Positions 10,370 through 22,082 of a stretch of 64,000 nt of DNA are shown here, piece after piece. Source of the stretch: Ottelia alismoides (lineage: Eukaryota > Streptophyta > Magnoliopsida > Alismatales > Hydrocharitaceae); contig JAZKJV010000388.1 in assembly GCA_037367405.1 (NCBI GenBank), forward strand, positions 248,001-312,000, in the 5' to 3' direction. A program made the position numbers and the translations under genes. The notes under the pieces were generated by a model. That model searched no databases. It was given only the letters and a program-made list of their open reading frames with translations, and was not told the origin of the DNA. The first letter of the stretch is position 1. Each line of letters begins with the position of its first letter.

Positions 10370-10410
10370 CAACCCTTCTGATCTGGCTGCAGCACTGAAA
10401 GAAATGAATG
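10314..10410 (+). CDS. RBM42-like RNA-binding protein, RRM exon (internal)
   Basis: An internal exon of the one host gene in the window. 97 nt encode VVRDKRTGKTRGYGFVSF followed by NPSDLAAALKEMNG, the second half of an RNA recognition motif: the RNP1 strand RGYGFVSF carries the aromatic residues that stack on RNA bases, followed by alpha-helix 2. The wording (RDKRTGKT.GYGFVSF, MNGKYVG.RPIKLRKS) is that of the RBM42 family, single-RRM proteins tied to mRNA processing and translation in animals. The exon lies between acceptor TGCCTTTAG and donor ATG/GTACAT and ends in phase 1. It joins in frame to 31655 across a 21-kb intron. The N-terminal part of the protein, with RNP2, is not in the window. 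Family assignment is from memory of the motif. Confidence 0.88.
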
Positions 10411-11069
10411 GTACATGCAATTTCTTGATTGTGGAAAATCCATTTATTATAAGTTGCAGGAGTGTCTTGGCAATTGAGTTATTTGTCCTTGCAGAATATT
10501 TTATTTATTACTTGATGTATTGCTTCTAGCCTAGTATTTATAAGTAAGAATGACTGTGTTTTCAGCTATATTGGCTAATAAAAATAGATTTTTTAAACAA
10601 TATGAAGAACACTAAGGTGTAAAGTGGTTTGGGATGCTGTATATCCCTCGACATTGGATAGAAAAATATATAATGCATCAGAGTTGTTACCTTTCTTAGT
10701 ATTGTGAACATGTGAATGGGGAGATGGGTTCTTTCAAAAAAAATTGGGGAGATGGGTGCTTACATGGCACATGCTTATTCCTCTTTATTCCAGTAGATAC
10801 CTTATAAACAATCACTCTTGTAGTTAAGATGAATCTAACACAAATTTTTAGTATCACAAATAATGGATCCTAATCTTAGTTATCCTAGTTAATTTGGAAT
10901 TGGTATTTCTCAACATTTGCTTGATTAGATTGTATAATGCTCTACACACATGATTACATAGGATGGAGCAAGTGCCAGAGGGGTCACGACAGAGGCCTGG
11001 AGAACGAGAGGGAGAGGTGAGAAGGAGGCCACCTTCAGAGAGCTTCATTGTGGGTGAGCGACACTGGTT

Positions 11070-11165
11070 CGTCAGTGTTTCAAGTGCGGGTTGGAGGGTC
11101 ACAAAGCAACGAGTTGTTGGGTCGGTGCTCTGGTGTGCTACCAGTGTTGTATGGAGGGCCGCCTT
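11070..11165 (+). pseudogene. LINE-1 ORF1 zinc-knuckle fragment
   Basis: In one frame the sequence reads CFKCGLEGHKATSCWVG, a full CX2CX4HX4C knuckle, followed by the VCYQCC spacing of a second partial knuckle. Plant L1 ORF1 proteins, which bind element RNA, end in such knuckles. The N-terminal RNA-binding part is missing because of 5' truncation, and the hAT-like element at 11211 cuts the region soon after. Confidence 0.75.
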
Positions 11166-11210
11166 CTTGGGCCCAATTGAAACCCTTGACTACATCCCAA
11201 AATGCTTAAG

Positions 11211-11390
11211 CAAGGCCTTAAATGTCAGTTTCCGGTCACCATTTCGATATCGACCAAAACAGAATTTTGATGGAATTTCGATCGAAATTTCGGTCATTTT
11301 TGTACCAGCACCCCCATATTTCGGTCGTTCGGTCATTTCGGTCGAATTTCGATTTCGACTGGATATCGATATTCGACAGTTGAGGCCATG
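11211..11390. mobile_element. hAT-like non-autonomous element (family 1, copy B) inside LINE-1
   Basis: 180 bp, flanked by a perfect 8-bp duplication TGCTTAAG (11203-11210 and 11391-11398). Ends CAAGGCCTTAAATG and TTGAGGCCATG match copy A at 806-1031. It is shorter because the ATTTCGGTC-type repeat tract in the middle has fewer units. It inserted after the LINE, since it breaks the ORF1 region. Confidence 0.88.
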
Positions 11391-13199
11391 TGCTTAAGTC
11401 CAGGTTGACTAGTAGTAGCCCCCACGACTAAAAAGCTACTGTCACAGTTTGTGCAGAGATTGTGTCTGTAGGTCAGAGGGGCATGGATCATATGTTGTAG
11501 GAGCAAGGAGTAGAAGGAAGAGGAAAGGGAGGAGGCTGACCCGATCAATAGGGTGCTTATCACAGAAGGTAGAAGGGAGGATCTCTTGGTGGTATTGGAA
11601 TTGTTGGCGAGGGGAAGAAGTTGGGGAGCGTGAATGATGTTATCTGGTTATTGGAGGACTCATTTTGCGTTCGTTGTGTGGAAAAGGAGGTTGACGACTT
11701 CTTGGACAAAGGGGGGATTGTTTCCTCTGGAGGTGAATTGGCGGAAGCCAAGGTTGCAGGATGGAGCTGTGGAGGTGAACCCAGGTGGGTGGTGGAGGTC
11801 CGAGGCCTACCAGTGAGATGTCAGGGTCTTGATGCGGATCGAGATGCATTATGGTCAGTGGGTTTGGTGGATGACGTGCTCAGAACTAGCTTGCGCCCAT
11901 GCGAGGACTGGGAGGTCTTGATGCTGATGAAGGGGGCTCCACATGCGTTGTCGGAGGCGATGTGGTTCAGGTGTAGCGCTTCTGCTTCAAGATCGAGTTG
12001 GCCACGTAGATGGGGCGATGTTGCAGTTGAGTGGAGGCCTTGGGAACTTGAAAGAGGGTGATGGGGCTCACGCATGGTTGGATCAAGGACCACAATCGAT
12101 TGTGGGGAGGAAGCATGAGGTTCTACTCCGATCTGCGACACGTCGAAGGTCGTCGGAGGTTTGATCGAGGGGACCTCAACCGTTCGCCCTCACTGCACGG
12201 ATGGAGGTGACATTTACGCTCGTTATTTCATGATGAAGGTTCCAGTCTTTGGGGTAATTGCCCTAGTCGTTTGGAGAAGCAGAGTGTTCATTGGGGTGTG
12301 GCGTTAGGATTGGGGGGAAAGTCGGATCGGGCGGATTGTTCGGACCCATTAACTGGAAGCAATTTCGTTGTAAACTAGATCTGGTCGACTCTCTTCTAAT
12401 CATATTTTTACTTAGACCCGACAAGAGGAAATGGTTTAATTACTGAAGAGGTGGGTTCCGGATCCCTTTCAAACTCGAATCCCTTTCAAAGCCAGTCCTC
12501 TTTGAACCCGACTCCCTTTCGAAGCATGATATGGGTCTTGTGGTGACCTCCCTGCCGCCCGAACTCTCTGCATTAGGTGCGATGCGGGGTCTTCGCCTTC
12601 TCTTGAAGCAACCCCATGCGACACAAATACAGAGGAAGTGTCTCCACCTCTGGTGTAGGGTGTTGTGGTGTCATGTAGTGGCGGTGAGGGTGAGCTAGTG
12701 GTGCCTGGCTTTGTCCATGTCGACGACACTCGGGCAAACTGCAGTGGCCACGACCCTGGAGGACGGGGCTATGGTGTCTTTAGGAGTTTATGGGTTTCTG
12801 GTTTGAAGCGGCTATCCTAGAGCGATAACGAATGGTGGATGCAGAGCGAGCAAGTATAGCGTAACGACTTGCGTTGGAAGAGGGGTCAAGTAGAGCCCTA
12901 ACGGATTTGCTACTTTCCTTCTCAAGGAAACGACAGAAGCTAGAGGCCCAACTGTGGCTTGAGAGGGAAATGGAAAACAAAAAAGTTTTGTGGATTTGAG
13001 CGGTCTGGGGAGAAAGTGGACCATAAGCAGCTTTTGGGTGGGGTGATGATGTGGAAGTACTTTCTTAAGCCGAGTCGGTTGACATTCACACACGTGTTGC
13101 GAAGTGTCTTGGGGTTGTGATACCCGTCGGTAACCCTCCGTGTGGGTCTTGAAGATTGCTAGCTAGAACGTGAGGGTTTGGGGGAGAGGAAAAGAGAAA

Positions 13200-14290
13200 A
13201 GCAGTGGGGTGTCTTTTGGGTTTGTGACATGCAGATGTAGTGTTCTTGCAAGAGTATAAAGTTGCAAATTAGTGGTTATGATTGTGGATATCGGTGGGAG
13301 GTCCCTAGATTATTGGAGTTTAGGGTGGCACCAACGATTGGAAGTGCTAGTGTGTGGTCCTGTCATGGAGATGATCTTTTCTAGTTGGTTAATGAAAAAG
13401 TGGACGGTGATTCTGTGACGGTGGTGTTGGAATGCATGTCAGATGCGTGGAGGGTGATTCTGAGTTCGGTGTATGGAACTCCGGAGGTTAGTTTGGTACG
13501 GAGGTGTGAGAGGATTTGAGATCTGTCAAGAGAAATATTCAGAGGGTCCCGAGGCTTGTGGGGGGGGGGGGGGTTCAATATCACCGCTTTTGCTTCGGAC
13601 ATGCCTGAGAACGGAGGAGGGTAGGATCCGAGGTCTAGATGTTTTTGGATCTCATTGGAGAATTTGAGCTAGAAGTCTTAGATGCGATGAACAATCAGTA
13701 CATGCAGCGGAGCAATTATTTCATATCGTGTTTAGATCATTTTTTGGCATCGATGGAGATGCTAGAGATGTTTCCCTTGTCTTCAACGAGGGTTCTGAGG
13801 ACAAAATCAGAAGTCGGGGGATAGTATGCTTCAACGATCCTTTTTCAAGTTATAAAGAGTCTGGATGCTGGAAGACAGTTTCAAGGAGTCGGTTGCTGAT
13901 TTCTGGTGATCGTTGCAAGTGGAATGATTGACAACGCAAAGGATGGCACCGAAAATTCAAAGGTTGAGAGAGATGCTTAAAAAATACAGGAAGGATTTGC
14001 ATCTTTTATTCAATGAGAAGCGGTCTGAGGTGGAGGTCGAGAATCTGGAGATAGCTTAGCTAGATAAGATGGAAAATGAGAGTGATCTCAATTTAGATGA
14101 GTTGCAAACTAGATATGAACATAAGAAGATTGTGACCAACGAAGATAAGAAAAAAGAGGTGCAATGATGACATATATCGAGGTAAGAGTGGGTTCAAGAA
14201 GGAGACGCGAACACGAGATTCTTTTATGCTGTAGCAAGTGGGGAAAAAAGAAGGAACATATTTCACGATCTGCTGGTGGGGGGGGGGGGA
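13200..14290 (+). pseudogene. LINE-1 endonuclease and endonuclease-RT linker, decayed
   Basis: Pieces in mixed frames: VVLECMSDAWRVILSSVYGTPEV (13418-13490) matches the middle of an AP-type endonuclease, where LSSVYG is usual. 13950-14250 reads LKRLREMLKKYRKDLHLL and then WVQEGDANTRFF, the well-known plant LINE linker before RT. There are multiple stops and frame changes and no catalytic set can be assembled. Confidence 0.7.
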
Positions 14291-14419
14291 TTTAAGGTAA
14301 TGACAAGATATGGGAGGTGGTGGTGTCTCATTTCCTGGGGACTTCAGTAAGAGACCAACATCTTCAGGAGCACGATGGAGTGGACCGGGAGTATATTCTT
14401 TGCGACAGGGGCAAGTGGA

Positions 14420-15436
14420 GATGCTTACAGAGTTCACTAGGGAAAAGGTGCATAGGGAAGTCTTAGATCTTAACGCGGATGGTTGTCTAGGTCCGGATGG
14501 TCCACCTGTCTTCTTCTACATAGAGTTCTGGGTTGCGGTTGAAAAAGATGTTATGGATTGGGTTACATAATTTAGAGGAGCAAATCAATGCATTGAGAGG
14601 ATGAGTAGATCCATGACTTTCTTACTTCCCAAGGAAGCAACTGAGTGAGTGAAGGATTTCAGGCCCATAGCACTTTCCCATTGCGGTTTATCTCATTGCA
14701 ACCAAGGTCTTGGTTAATCGTCTTAGGGGAGTGATCGACGGGATTATCTTACCTGCTCAGTCAACATTTATCCTTGGCCTTAGAAATCATCTCGGATTGG
14801 AAAAGGTGAAGGATTACATGTTTCCTTTGGAATGTAGATTTCGCAAAGGCTTATGATTACATGAATTGGAGCTTTATCTGTGCATCCTTGGTCGAAGAGG
14901 ACCCCCTTATGTTTAGATTGATTGGATGAAGAGTGTGTTATGACAACATCTTACTCTGTGTCAGTAAATGGGAGACCAGAAGGGGGTTTTTTTAGTCGCA
15001 GAGAGGGGTGAGACAAGGGTGCTTCTTGTCTCCCTTGTTTTTCTGATTGTGGATGCGTTGGCGATTATGGCAGGGTTAGCGGAGGAGGGTTTTTTTAAGG
15101 ATACTCAAGGGAGGATTTCTCGATCTCGATTCTTCAGTATGTTTGTGATACAATATTTTTCATCAAGGGAGGATATCATAATGTTGAGAGTTTTATGTTC
15201 ATATATTTATTTATCACTCCTTATTTTGTTTGTCCTCTTTATGTAATTTTTCCTTGACCTCTCAACTCTATATAAGAGAGCCATAGGACACCATAGAATA
15301 ATAAGTTCTTTTCTCCCAACGCATAGTGTAGGGAAATTGGGACAGCTTTGGACATCTTTGGGCAGTTGTCGGGTCTTAGGGTTAATGGGACAAAGTTTGT
15401 TTTTGTCCCATTTTACCAATCGTCGGAGGTGATATT
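14420..15436 (+). pseudogene. LINE-1 reverse transcriptase, decayed and split by a solo LTR
   Basis: Recognisable blocks are LNADGCLGPDGPPVFFY (14468-14520), DFRPIALS (14653-14680), LPAQSTFILGLR (14750-14790), and RGVRQGCFLSPLFF with the following VDALAIMAG (15003-15080). After the solo LTR at 15182-15321 the chain resumes with LSGLRVNGTKFVFV (15366-15410). The YADD-type box is not intact. Frames change several times. Confidence 0.8.
15182..15321 (+). mobile_element. Solo copia LTR inside LINE-1
   Basis: 140 bp starting TGTTGAGAG and ending CCCAACG (expected CCCAACA). It has a TATA-like CTATATAAGAGAGCC also present in the LTRs of both complete copia elements. Flanks CATAA and CATAG form a 5-bp duplication with one mismatch. 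The RT reading frame of the LINE continues on the far side, so this is a solo LTR left by recombination between the two LTRs of a full element. Confidence 0.8.
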
Positions 15437-15444
15437 AGCATGCG

Positions 15445-16345
15445 CAAGGTTCAAAAAGTCGGTATGCGATATTCGTTCGGTCAGGCGGTCTGAAGCGAGT
15501 AAGCGGGTAGGCGGAAGTATACACGGAAGTATATGCAGATTATGTGGTTTCTATTATTTTAATTAAAAATAATTAAAAATATAATAATTTCAAACATCAA
15601 TATTTATATTTAAAAAATATAACATGGAAGAAATATGAAGTGAAGACTTTTTTGTACAATGTGATATCAACCAAAGCATTTTCGAAAGTCGTCCATTTTT
15701 TAAAGATAAAGATGTTAAGTTCACGGTGGAGAGAATAAAAAATGTTGTAAATTAATAGATAGAAAAAATGGTAGATATCATCGTTCAAATTGGAAGGTAA
15801 CTTTTTTTTGAAGTGTAACCTGGTTAGTAAACACAACCATGAACCTTCGTACTTTAGTAAAAGGTGTATTTGTCTACTCAAAGTTAAATATTAAAAAAAA
15901 TCAGCCATTTAAATTAAATATATGTTATTTGTTCTGTGCAGTTATAAAATTCCATGCAAATCCGACATCTATATTCATTTTATCCCATAAAAGATCTTAG
16001 ATAAACACATGTAATTTATTCTATATTCATGCAAATATGAGATAATGTAAAAAAATAGAGTTGTTGCTGAAGAATCTAAAAAAATAGAGTCGTCATTGTT
16101 GAATCTAAAAATAGAGAGATTTGGAGCTATATGGAGTAGTCAACAAACCTTAGCAGAGGAGAAAAAGATGGCGGAGGAGCATCCCATGTGGAAGTCAAGA
16201 AGATGACGAAGGAGCAGAGAGTTACCTCTATTACATATGCGGTCGCCTATGCGGCTTGCATATTGAGCGAGTATAACATACTCGGTGTAGTAGGGGGACC
16301 GCTTCTGCATATGTGTGGCTGCCTGGACTGGCATTCCAAACACTG
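15445..16345. mobile_element. hAT-like non-autonomous element (family 3) inside LINE-1
   Basis: 901 bp flanked by a perfect 8-bp duplication AGCATGCG (15437-15444 and 16346-16353). Removing it rejoins the LINE coding sequence before VPYLLRVAF. The ends CAAGGTTCAAAAAG and the complement of CCAAACACTG are weakly inverted (about 11 of 19). The outer 120 bp hold GCGG/CCGC and GCATATG motifs able to pair across the element, and the centre (15560-16130) is AT-rich. No transposase frame. Confidence 0.75.
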
Positions 16346-16353
16346 AGCATGCG

Positions 16354-17760
16354 AAAGGATACTGGGAAATGCACGAAGAAGTCTGTCCCTTACCTACTTA
16401 GGGTTGCCTTTGATGACATGTAGATTAAGGTAGGGGGATTGATTGCATGTGGTTGAGAAGCTGGAAAGGAAGCTGGATGGATGGAAGGCATCGTGCTTGT
16501 CAAGGGGAGGAAGGTTAGTGATGGTGAATGTTGTCTTGTTTGCGATTCTGGTTTTTTTTGTGTCTACCAAGATGATACCAGTTGGGATTCGTAGGTGGTT
16601 GAAGGGGTTGATGAGGCGGTTCTTTTAGGCATCTACTGTGGAGGGGAAGGGTATTTCTTTGGTGGATTGGGAAACAATGACAAGGTCAAATAAGGAGGGT
16701 GGGTTGGGCGTGCTGTGCATTGAGGACATGAACAAGATGTTGCTAGCGAAGTGGGTGATGAGGATTTGGAGTGGTGGGACTGATTTGCTTTCGTGCCAGC
16801 TGAGATCTATTTACTCGATTTCTCCTATTTTATATGCTAATGTGGGAGGTCTTCGCCAACAACATTAGGATGGGGCGATGTGTGTTGTGTTGCCAGAGTT
16901 GGTAGCTTTGATGCGATCATTGCTGGGTAATGGGAGGGGTTTTAGATTTTGACGGGATGACTGGACGGAGGAAGGAGCATTTTGTGACTCGTACCCTGAC
17001 TCTTCACACTCGTTACATGAAGGGAGGTTTGTGTGGCATGTTTGCGGTCGGAGGGCTCATGGTCTTTTGAATTCGTGACAAAATCATCAGATCAAAGGTT
17101 AGAGGAGTTCATTTGTTTAACATGCATATTAACAAGAATAGAGGAGCCGTTAGATGACAATGATGCGTGGTGCTAGAGTGATGGGGTCTTCTCGATGAAG
17201 AAGGCGTACAAAATTATTTTTGGTCCGGGTACATCATTACAAGATGACATTGCTCGTGCCTGTGCCGGAATCTGATGTTGGAATTTGCCTATGTGGATAA
17301 AGTTCGTTCTGTGGCTGTTGAGGAGAGGTCGAATTATGATAGGTGCTAGACGGGCACAGATCTTCCCTGAGAGCGAAGAAGCTTGTAAAAGATGTGGCAT
17401 GATAGTGGAAGACATTGAACTCCATTTCTTTCATCAGGTGTCCTAAGTTTAGGGAGATTAGGGAAAAGACGACGTTGTCATGTGTACAATGGGATGGTGT
17501 AGAGTCTTTTTGGGATTCTGTTTGTTCAGATTGGACATGTTCAATTGATGGGAGGATCAAGAGTTTGTGTACATGTGTGGGCCATTTGGCTGGGACGAAG
17601 TCAAGAAACATTGTGATCTTTAAGGAGGAGAGGTTTTATTCAGAGAATGCACTTGAGCATACTAGCGATATTTGTGAAAGTTGGCGTTTGTAATTCTGTA
17701 TGTAGTTATTATTTGTAAATATATTCTTTGGATGGTTCCTAAAGGAGGTCCATCTCATTT
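16354..17760 (+). pseudogene. LINE-1 C-terminal region (post-RT, zf-RVT) and 3' end
   Basis: 16443-16868 reads ERKLDGWKASCLSRGGRLVM, then GIRRWLKGLMRRFF and GISLVDWETMTRSNKEGGLG, all standard for the region after RT in plant L1 LINEs. 17300-17450 gives the zinc-binding zf-RVT end (EEACKRCGMIVEDIELHFFH in one frame). The 3' untranslated end closes with GAGGTCCATCTCATTTCTCT before the A run. Two stops split the first part. Confidence 0.82.
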
Positions 17761-17785
17761 CTCTCGAAAAAAATGCTCTACACAC

Positions 17786-19199
17786 TTGTATACCATTGAG
17801 CTAACGGACGATAAATGAGGGCAGCTACCTTGTATGGGTGCGGTGATGATTATCCACTTCCTAGATATATGCTCTTTGTTTCTATGGAGGATATGCTCTT
17901 TTGATGCCTTTAGAGTTGGTGTGGATGGGATATCCATTGGCGTCATTATGAAAGGTTGCTAAGACCTTTTTTGTTCCCATTTTATATAATGCAGATGCTT
18001 CTTTGCCTTAATTAAGAGATTTGCTTTTTAAGCTTTTGAAAATAACAGTTAATAGAAAATGATCTCCATAGCATCATGAACCCCAAGACTTCTTGACGCC
18101 ACGAACACATCCAATGTCACATGAGAGAGGAAGGAATGATCTGATGATTCTATTCTTCTTCACAAGTGAAACAAATAAACCAAGGTCTTTGTATAGGCCT
18201 CCACCCTCACTTAAACCCTAGGCTTAGAGGAGATTATATTCAAATCCTTGTGTTAAACGAACTGTTGATGGCATGCAAATGATCATCTAATAAAATACTA
18301 ATGGATCCTTCCGGTATCGAAATACTCATCTAAGTGATTGATTCTCAACACTCCTCAAACTGTAGCTTGATGGTTTCAGCTTGAGACCATCTTCTAGTTT
18401 GAACTGGGAAACATAACCTCTGATGGTCATTCTTTGTCTTCTAAAAAAAGAACGAAAAAAAAGAAAAAAGTGATTAGACTAACAAACAAAGAACAACCAA
18501 ACATGAGGCAAGGATGCTAACTGTATTTGAAGCAACTGTAGTAAAAGATGGTTCCATGTGACAAGTGGAGACAATTACAAGCAATAAAGTAAGGCATGTG
18601 ATGATGCCTAAAAGTACCACCAAGATGTGCAGGCAACTCCTAACAGTACATGACACCTCAGAATATCAATAGATATAAATGAGTAGACTAGACTCGCCTC
18701 ATCTCTTTTTATCTAAGTAGGAGTACAGAAAACTTTATAAACATGGGGAATTCCGACTAGCAACAATGTATGCACAATGACTCTTTGGATCTGGTGGTAG
18801 TACTGGCACGAGGACTCCCGAAATAGCTGCAACAAGTGGCACATGTAGAAGCTTAAAGTAGAGAAGATGAATGACTTGTTTTGCATCTTTCCTTTCTTTT
18901 ACACGTGGAACCATGAAAATGTTTAGTCAGGTTCGGGTGGATGATAGGAAGAGACATTTAGAAGAATGATATATCTAACTAATAGAAGATAATACAATGG
19001 GACATACCCTTTTTTCAAACGGAAAAATGGTTCGCACTAAATAGATTAACACTGAAATTTTCATATTCACAAGTTTAAGTATCGGAATCACAAAGATCCC
19101 AATTCATTAGGATCTTGGTATGCTCAAGCGCATTCTCAACATAGATACTATCATGTTGAAAAATCACATCATTCCTAAATAGTAGATCGCCCAAATAAT
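17786..19199. other. Intronic sequence with a copia LTR remnant at about 18050-18351
   Basis: On the - strand 18352-18365 reads GTTTGAGGAG followed by TGTTGAGAATC, which looks like a polypurine tract next to a copia LTR start (the LTR running leftwards to about 18050). No partner LTR, primer site or reading frame is found, so this is a fragment at best. The remainder, including 18480-19190, has no recognisable feature. Confidence 0.35.
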
Positions 19200-19560
19200 G
19201 ATAAAGCCCTCGTTGTATGTAAAAAAAGGACTCCTAAGTATGATTGGGGCATAACGTAACTGTTTCGGACAATATATGTCCATGACAACAAAGTCCACTA
19301 TGAATTGTAGTCCCTCAACGGTCACGATAACGTTCCTCAACACTCCGTTGGGCCCTTAATGGACCGATCAACACACTGAAAAATCGCTCTGGACTTTCTA
19401 AGAGGTCCAAGCTTGAGTATGTACGGAGAAGACGTCACAAGGCTTATTGAGGAACCATTATCAAGTAGAATGCAAATGAAGGTGACATCGAGTATCTGAC
19501 TAGAAACATAGTGTGCCCCTGAATCTTTCTTTTTCGATGGGAATGCATTCCCCATAACAT
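19200..19560 (-). pseudogene. Fragment of a gypsy (Athila-like) protease region
   Basis: 19337-19555 reads LLDNGSSISLVTSSPYILKL and then FQCVDRSIKGP. It aligns with the protease region of gypsy B (LLDSGSSINLLPAALLDRFEL ... FADRSVKRPKG, about 59640-59830), with the active D-S-G changed to D-N-G. 19200-19336 continues the match (FIVDFVVMD region). The fragment is cut on the right at the T run of LINE-2. Confidence 0.8.
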
Positions 19561-20729
19561 ATGATGTCTTTTTTTGAGGGAATAGATGTATGATGTCGAG
19601 ACGACGTTTACCCTGTAACTTCTATATATTCACTATATACAAAAAATTACAAATACCAAAAAGTATTTAAGCTCTTAGCATATTCAATCACATTTTCCAT
19701 ATGCATTCGCTCCCCCAGAAGATGGAACCATTCCAAGAAAGCCACATGAACCATAATATAGCAACTGCCCACATTTTGGTTGGACTACTACCACATCCCA
19801 GAGCATCCGCGAACTCCTAACACTTTTTCATGTCCACTGTCGAAACATTTTCCATTAGTGTCGCAACCTATACCTCTCTAAACACATGACATCCAGGAAT
19901 AGATTCTCAACATCTCCTCTGCTGATGAACAACGTTCACAAGTGTTGTCACAACCATGGAAGGACCATGCTCTTCTATCACCATTTATAAGATGATTCTT
20001 CCTTAACAACCAAATAAAAAATTTGGATGCATAATGTTGCCTTCCAACTTCACAAGTCGGTGAACCAATTCGAGTCTGACATCTTATCCAAAACCTTCAA
20101 ATGGTAGAAAGCGTTATAGGCATTCTGTATAATGAAATGTTCATCAGGCAATGATTAATGATCAACAGAACCATCCATCACCCCAGTAGCTGACAGTGTC
20201 TTGAGCAATTTTAAGAAGTTCACGAATCGTTGATTCAATACGAAATGGAGGTATTCAGCTACCATTCTCACAACAATCTCGGGTAGAAACATTAGTATCA
20301 ACTGTCAATGCATAAATGCATGGAAAATGAACCTGTAAAAGCTTATACCCTGTGTAGTCATTTCTCCATAATCTGAAGCAACATTCATCACCTAAGATAC
20401 ACTTCATGAGAGGCACCGCATACTGAAGCACTGAGCAAATCCCCTTCCAAAATTTGGAAATCAAAGGTACACCGACATCAGCAACAAGTTATCAAGGGCA
20501 ATTCCCATATATTGAGCGCAAACTCCTGCAGAGCAAATTTGGCCATCCTCCCTAAATTTGGGTTACCCACTTTGACAGTAGTGCATGGTTCATTGCCTCC
20601 ATACTGTAGATTCCCAATCCACCATCCTCCTTCGCCAGCATTGGTGCTTTCCGTCCCACCAAAGGCATCCCCTAAAAAGCCCAAAAGAACCGTCTCATAA
20701 TCGCCTCTGCCTCCAATCTCCCTTTCACC

Positions 20730-21677
20730 TCAGCAAGCAACATGCGTGTAGAGAGGAAAAACACAAGGATAGCTGATAAAACCATATTTAATAGCATAAG
20801 GCAACCACATCTTGAGAGAGACAAATTCTCCCTCTACAAAAAGAATAGTATCGCCTGCTATATGAAGAATGGGAATCAAAATCCCACATGTGCGGAGACC
20901 TGCTATGGAGTCACCCTCACCAGCCTTCACCACCATCATCGTCAAAGTATTTGCCACCCCCACAAAAAGTAATGACACCTATGGGCAACCTTGCCTAACT
21001 CCGCGCTGTGTTTGTAAGAAACCACCCTCTTGCTTGGCATTCACCAACATTGCATAGGAAGCATCCATCACATATTTCATCTAGACAATCCTCTCAAGAA
21101 ACCCTAAGATGCAGGGACGACTACAAGAACAGCCAGTCAACACAATCATACGCATTCGAGAAGTTCACCTTCCACATGAGACCTTTGGTATTTTTCGTGC
21201 GCCACTTTGCAACAATCTTAAATGCCATTACAACCCCATCCATCATGTAATGATCCAAGATGAACATCGCTTGAGCATGATCTATAATAGAGCCAAACAC
21301 CTCTCGAAGTCAATTGGCTAGGACCTTTGACACAATCAAATATACGACACTCGGCTACGCAATAGGGCACGATTCCTCCACGCCTCATTTCCTCCTCCTT
21401 AGGTTGAAGGAACAAAAGAAAACAGTTCAACCGCTCGAACCCACCATTCATCTGGCGTAGTTACTCCACTTCCAACATGTTCAGGCCTACCATGTCCCAA
21501 AACTCTTGAAAGAAGAAAGTTGGGAATCCATCCGATCCTGGAGATCCATCCACATTTCAGATCAACAACCACATGTTTAACCTCAGACAACAATAACAGT
21601 TTCACCAACTCCTCATACAACAAGTCGGATGAACATGGAATATCTCTCCCTTGCCATCTCGTGCCACTACTATACAC
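20730..21677 (-). pseudogene. LINE-2 reverse transcriptase, decayed
   Basis: Blocks seen are EVKHVVVDLKCG (the start of the RT domain, normally ending in DGSPGPDG), RGVRQGCP then SLLFVGVANTL (21000-20950), and HIAGDTILFVEGE (about 20830-20870), where the catalytic A-D-D is altered to A-G-D. Loss of one of the paired aspartates alone would inactivate the enzyme. Stops and shifts occur between blocks. Confidence 0.8.
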
Positions 21678-22082
21678 TAATCTACTAATCCCCCATATAA
21701 TTTATTCTCACTACATCACCAATGGTATGATCTCCAATGAGCTCCTCACCATCCTCCTCGATCAAGTGAATTATGTTCCACCTTCAGCGGCCACTGGCTA
21801 TCGCATGAAAGTCTGGTATTTGCATCCCCCTTCTTCAACCACTTTTACCTCATTCGCTACCTACATTCACTTTCCCGCTTCTTGTTCTCTGTAAGGACTT
21901 GATATGCTTGCACCTTGCGACCACCCCACCATAATTCCTTAGAGTCCTCAATCTGGTCAAAGGATCACAATCTCTACAATGTCTCTTCTCTGCCAACTAT
22001 GCGTTCGAGATTCCCTCCTATACTAAATAAGCATGGTACGTAAGGCCCTGTACTTGTCTCTCATCCTTTGAGATGCTGAACC

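Larger units (their letters stand above)
10950..17771 (+). mobile_element. L1-type LINE (LINE-1), 5'-truncated, with three nested insertions
   Basis: Bounded by a 14-bp direct repeat AATGCTCTACACAC (10936-10949 and 17772-17785) with a short A run just before the right copy, which marks target-primed insertion. In order it holds an ORF1 zinc knuckle, an endonuclease region, RT with RGVRQGCFLSPLFF, and a C-terminal zf-RVT part. The knuckle lies only about 130 bp from the 5' end, so the element was truncated in ORF1 when it inserted. Frames are broken throughout. Later insertions are at 11211-11390, 15182-15321 and 15445-16345. G runs at 13560-13573 and 14279-14289 are local slippage. Confidence 0.93.

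Noticed and set aside
13558..13574. Long G run as a G-quadruplex or regulatory element
   Set aside because: An uninterrupted single-base run in a decayed LINE, most simply slippage or sequencing uncertainty. A similar run is at 14279-14289.
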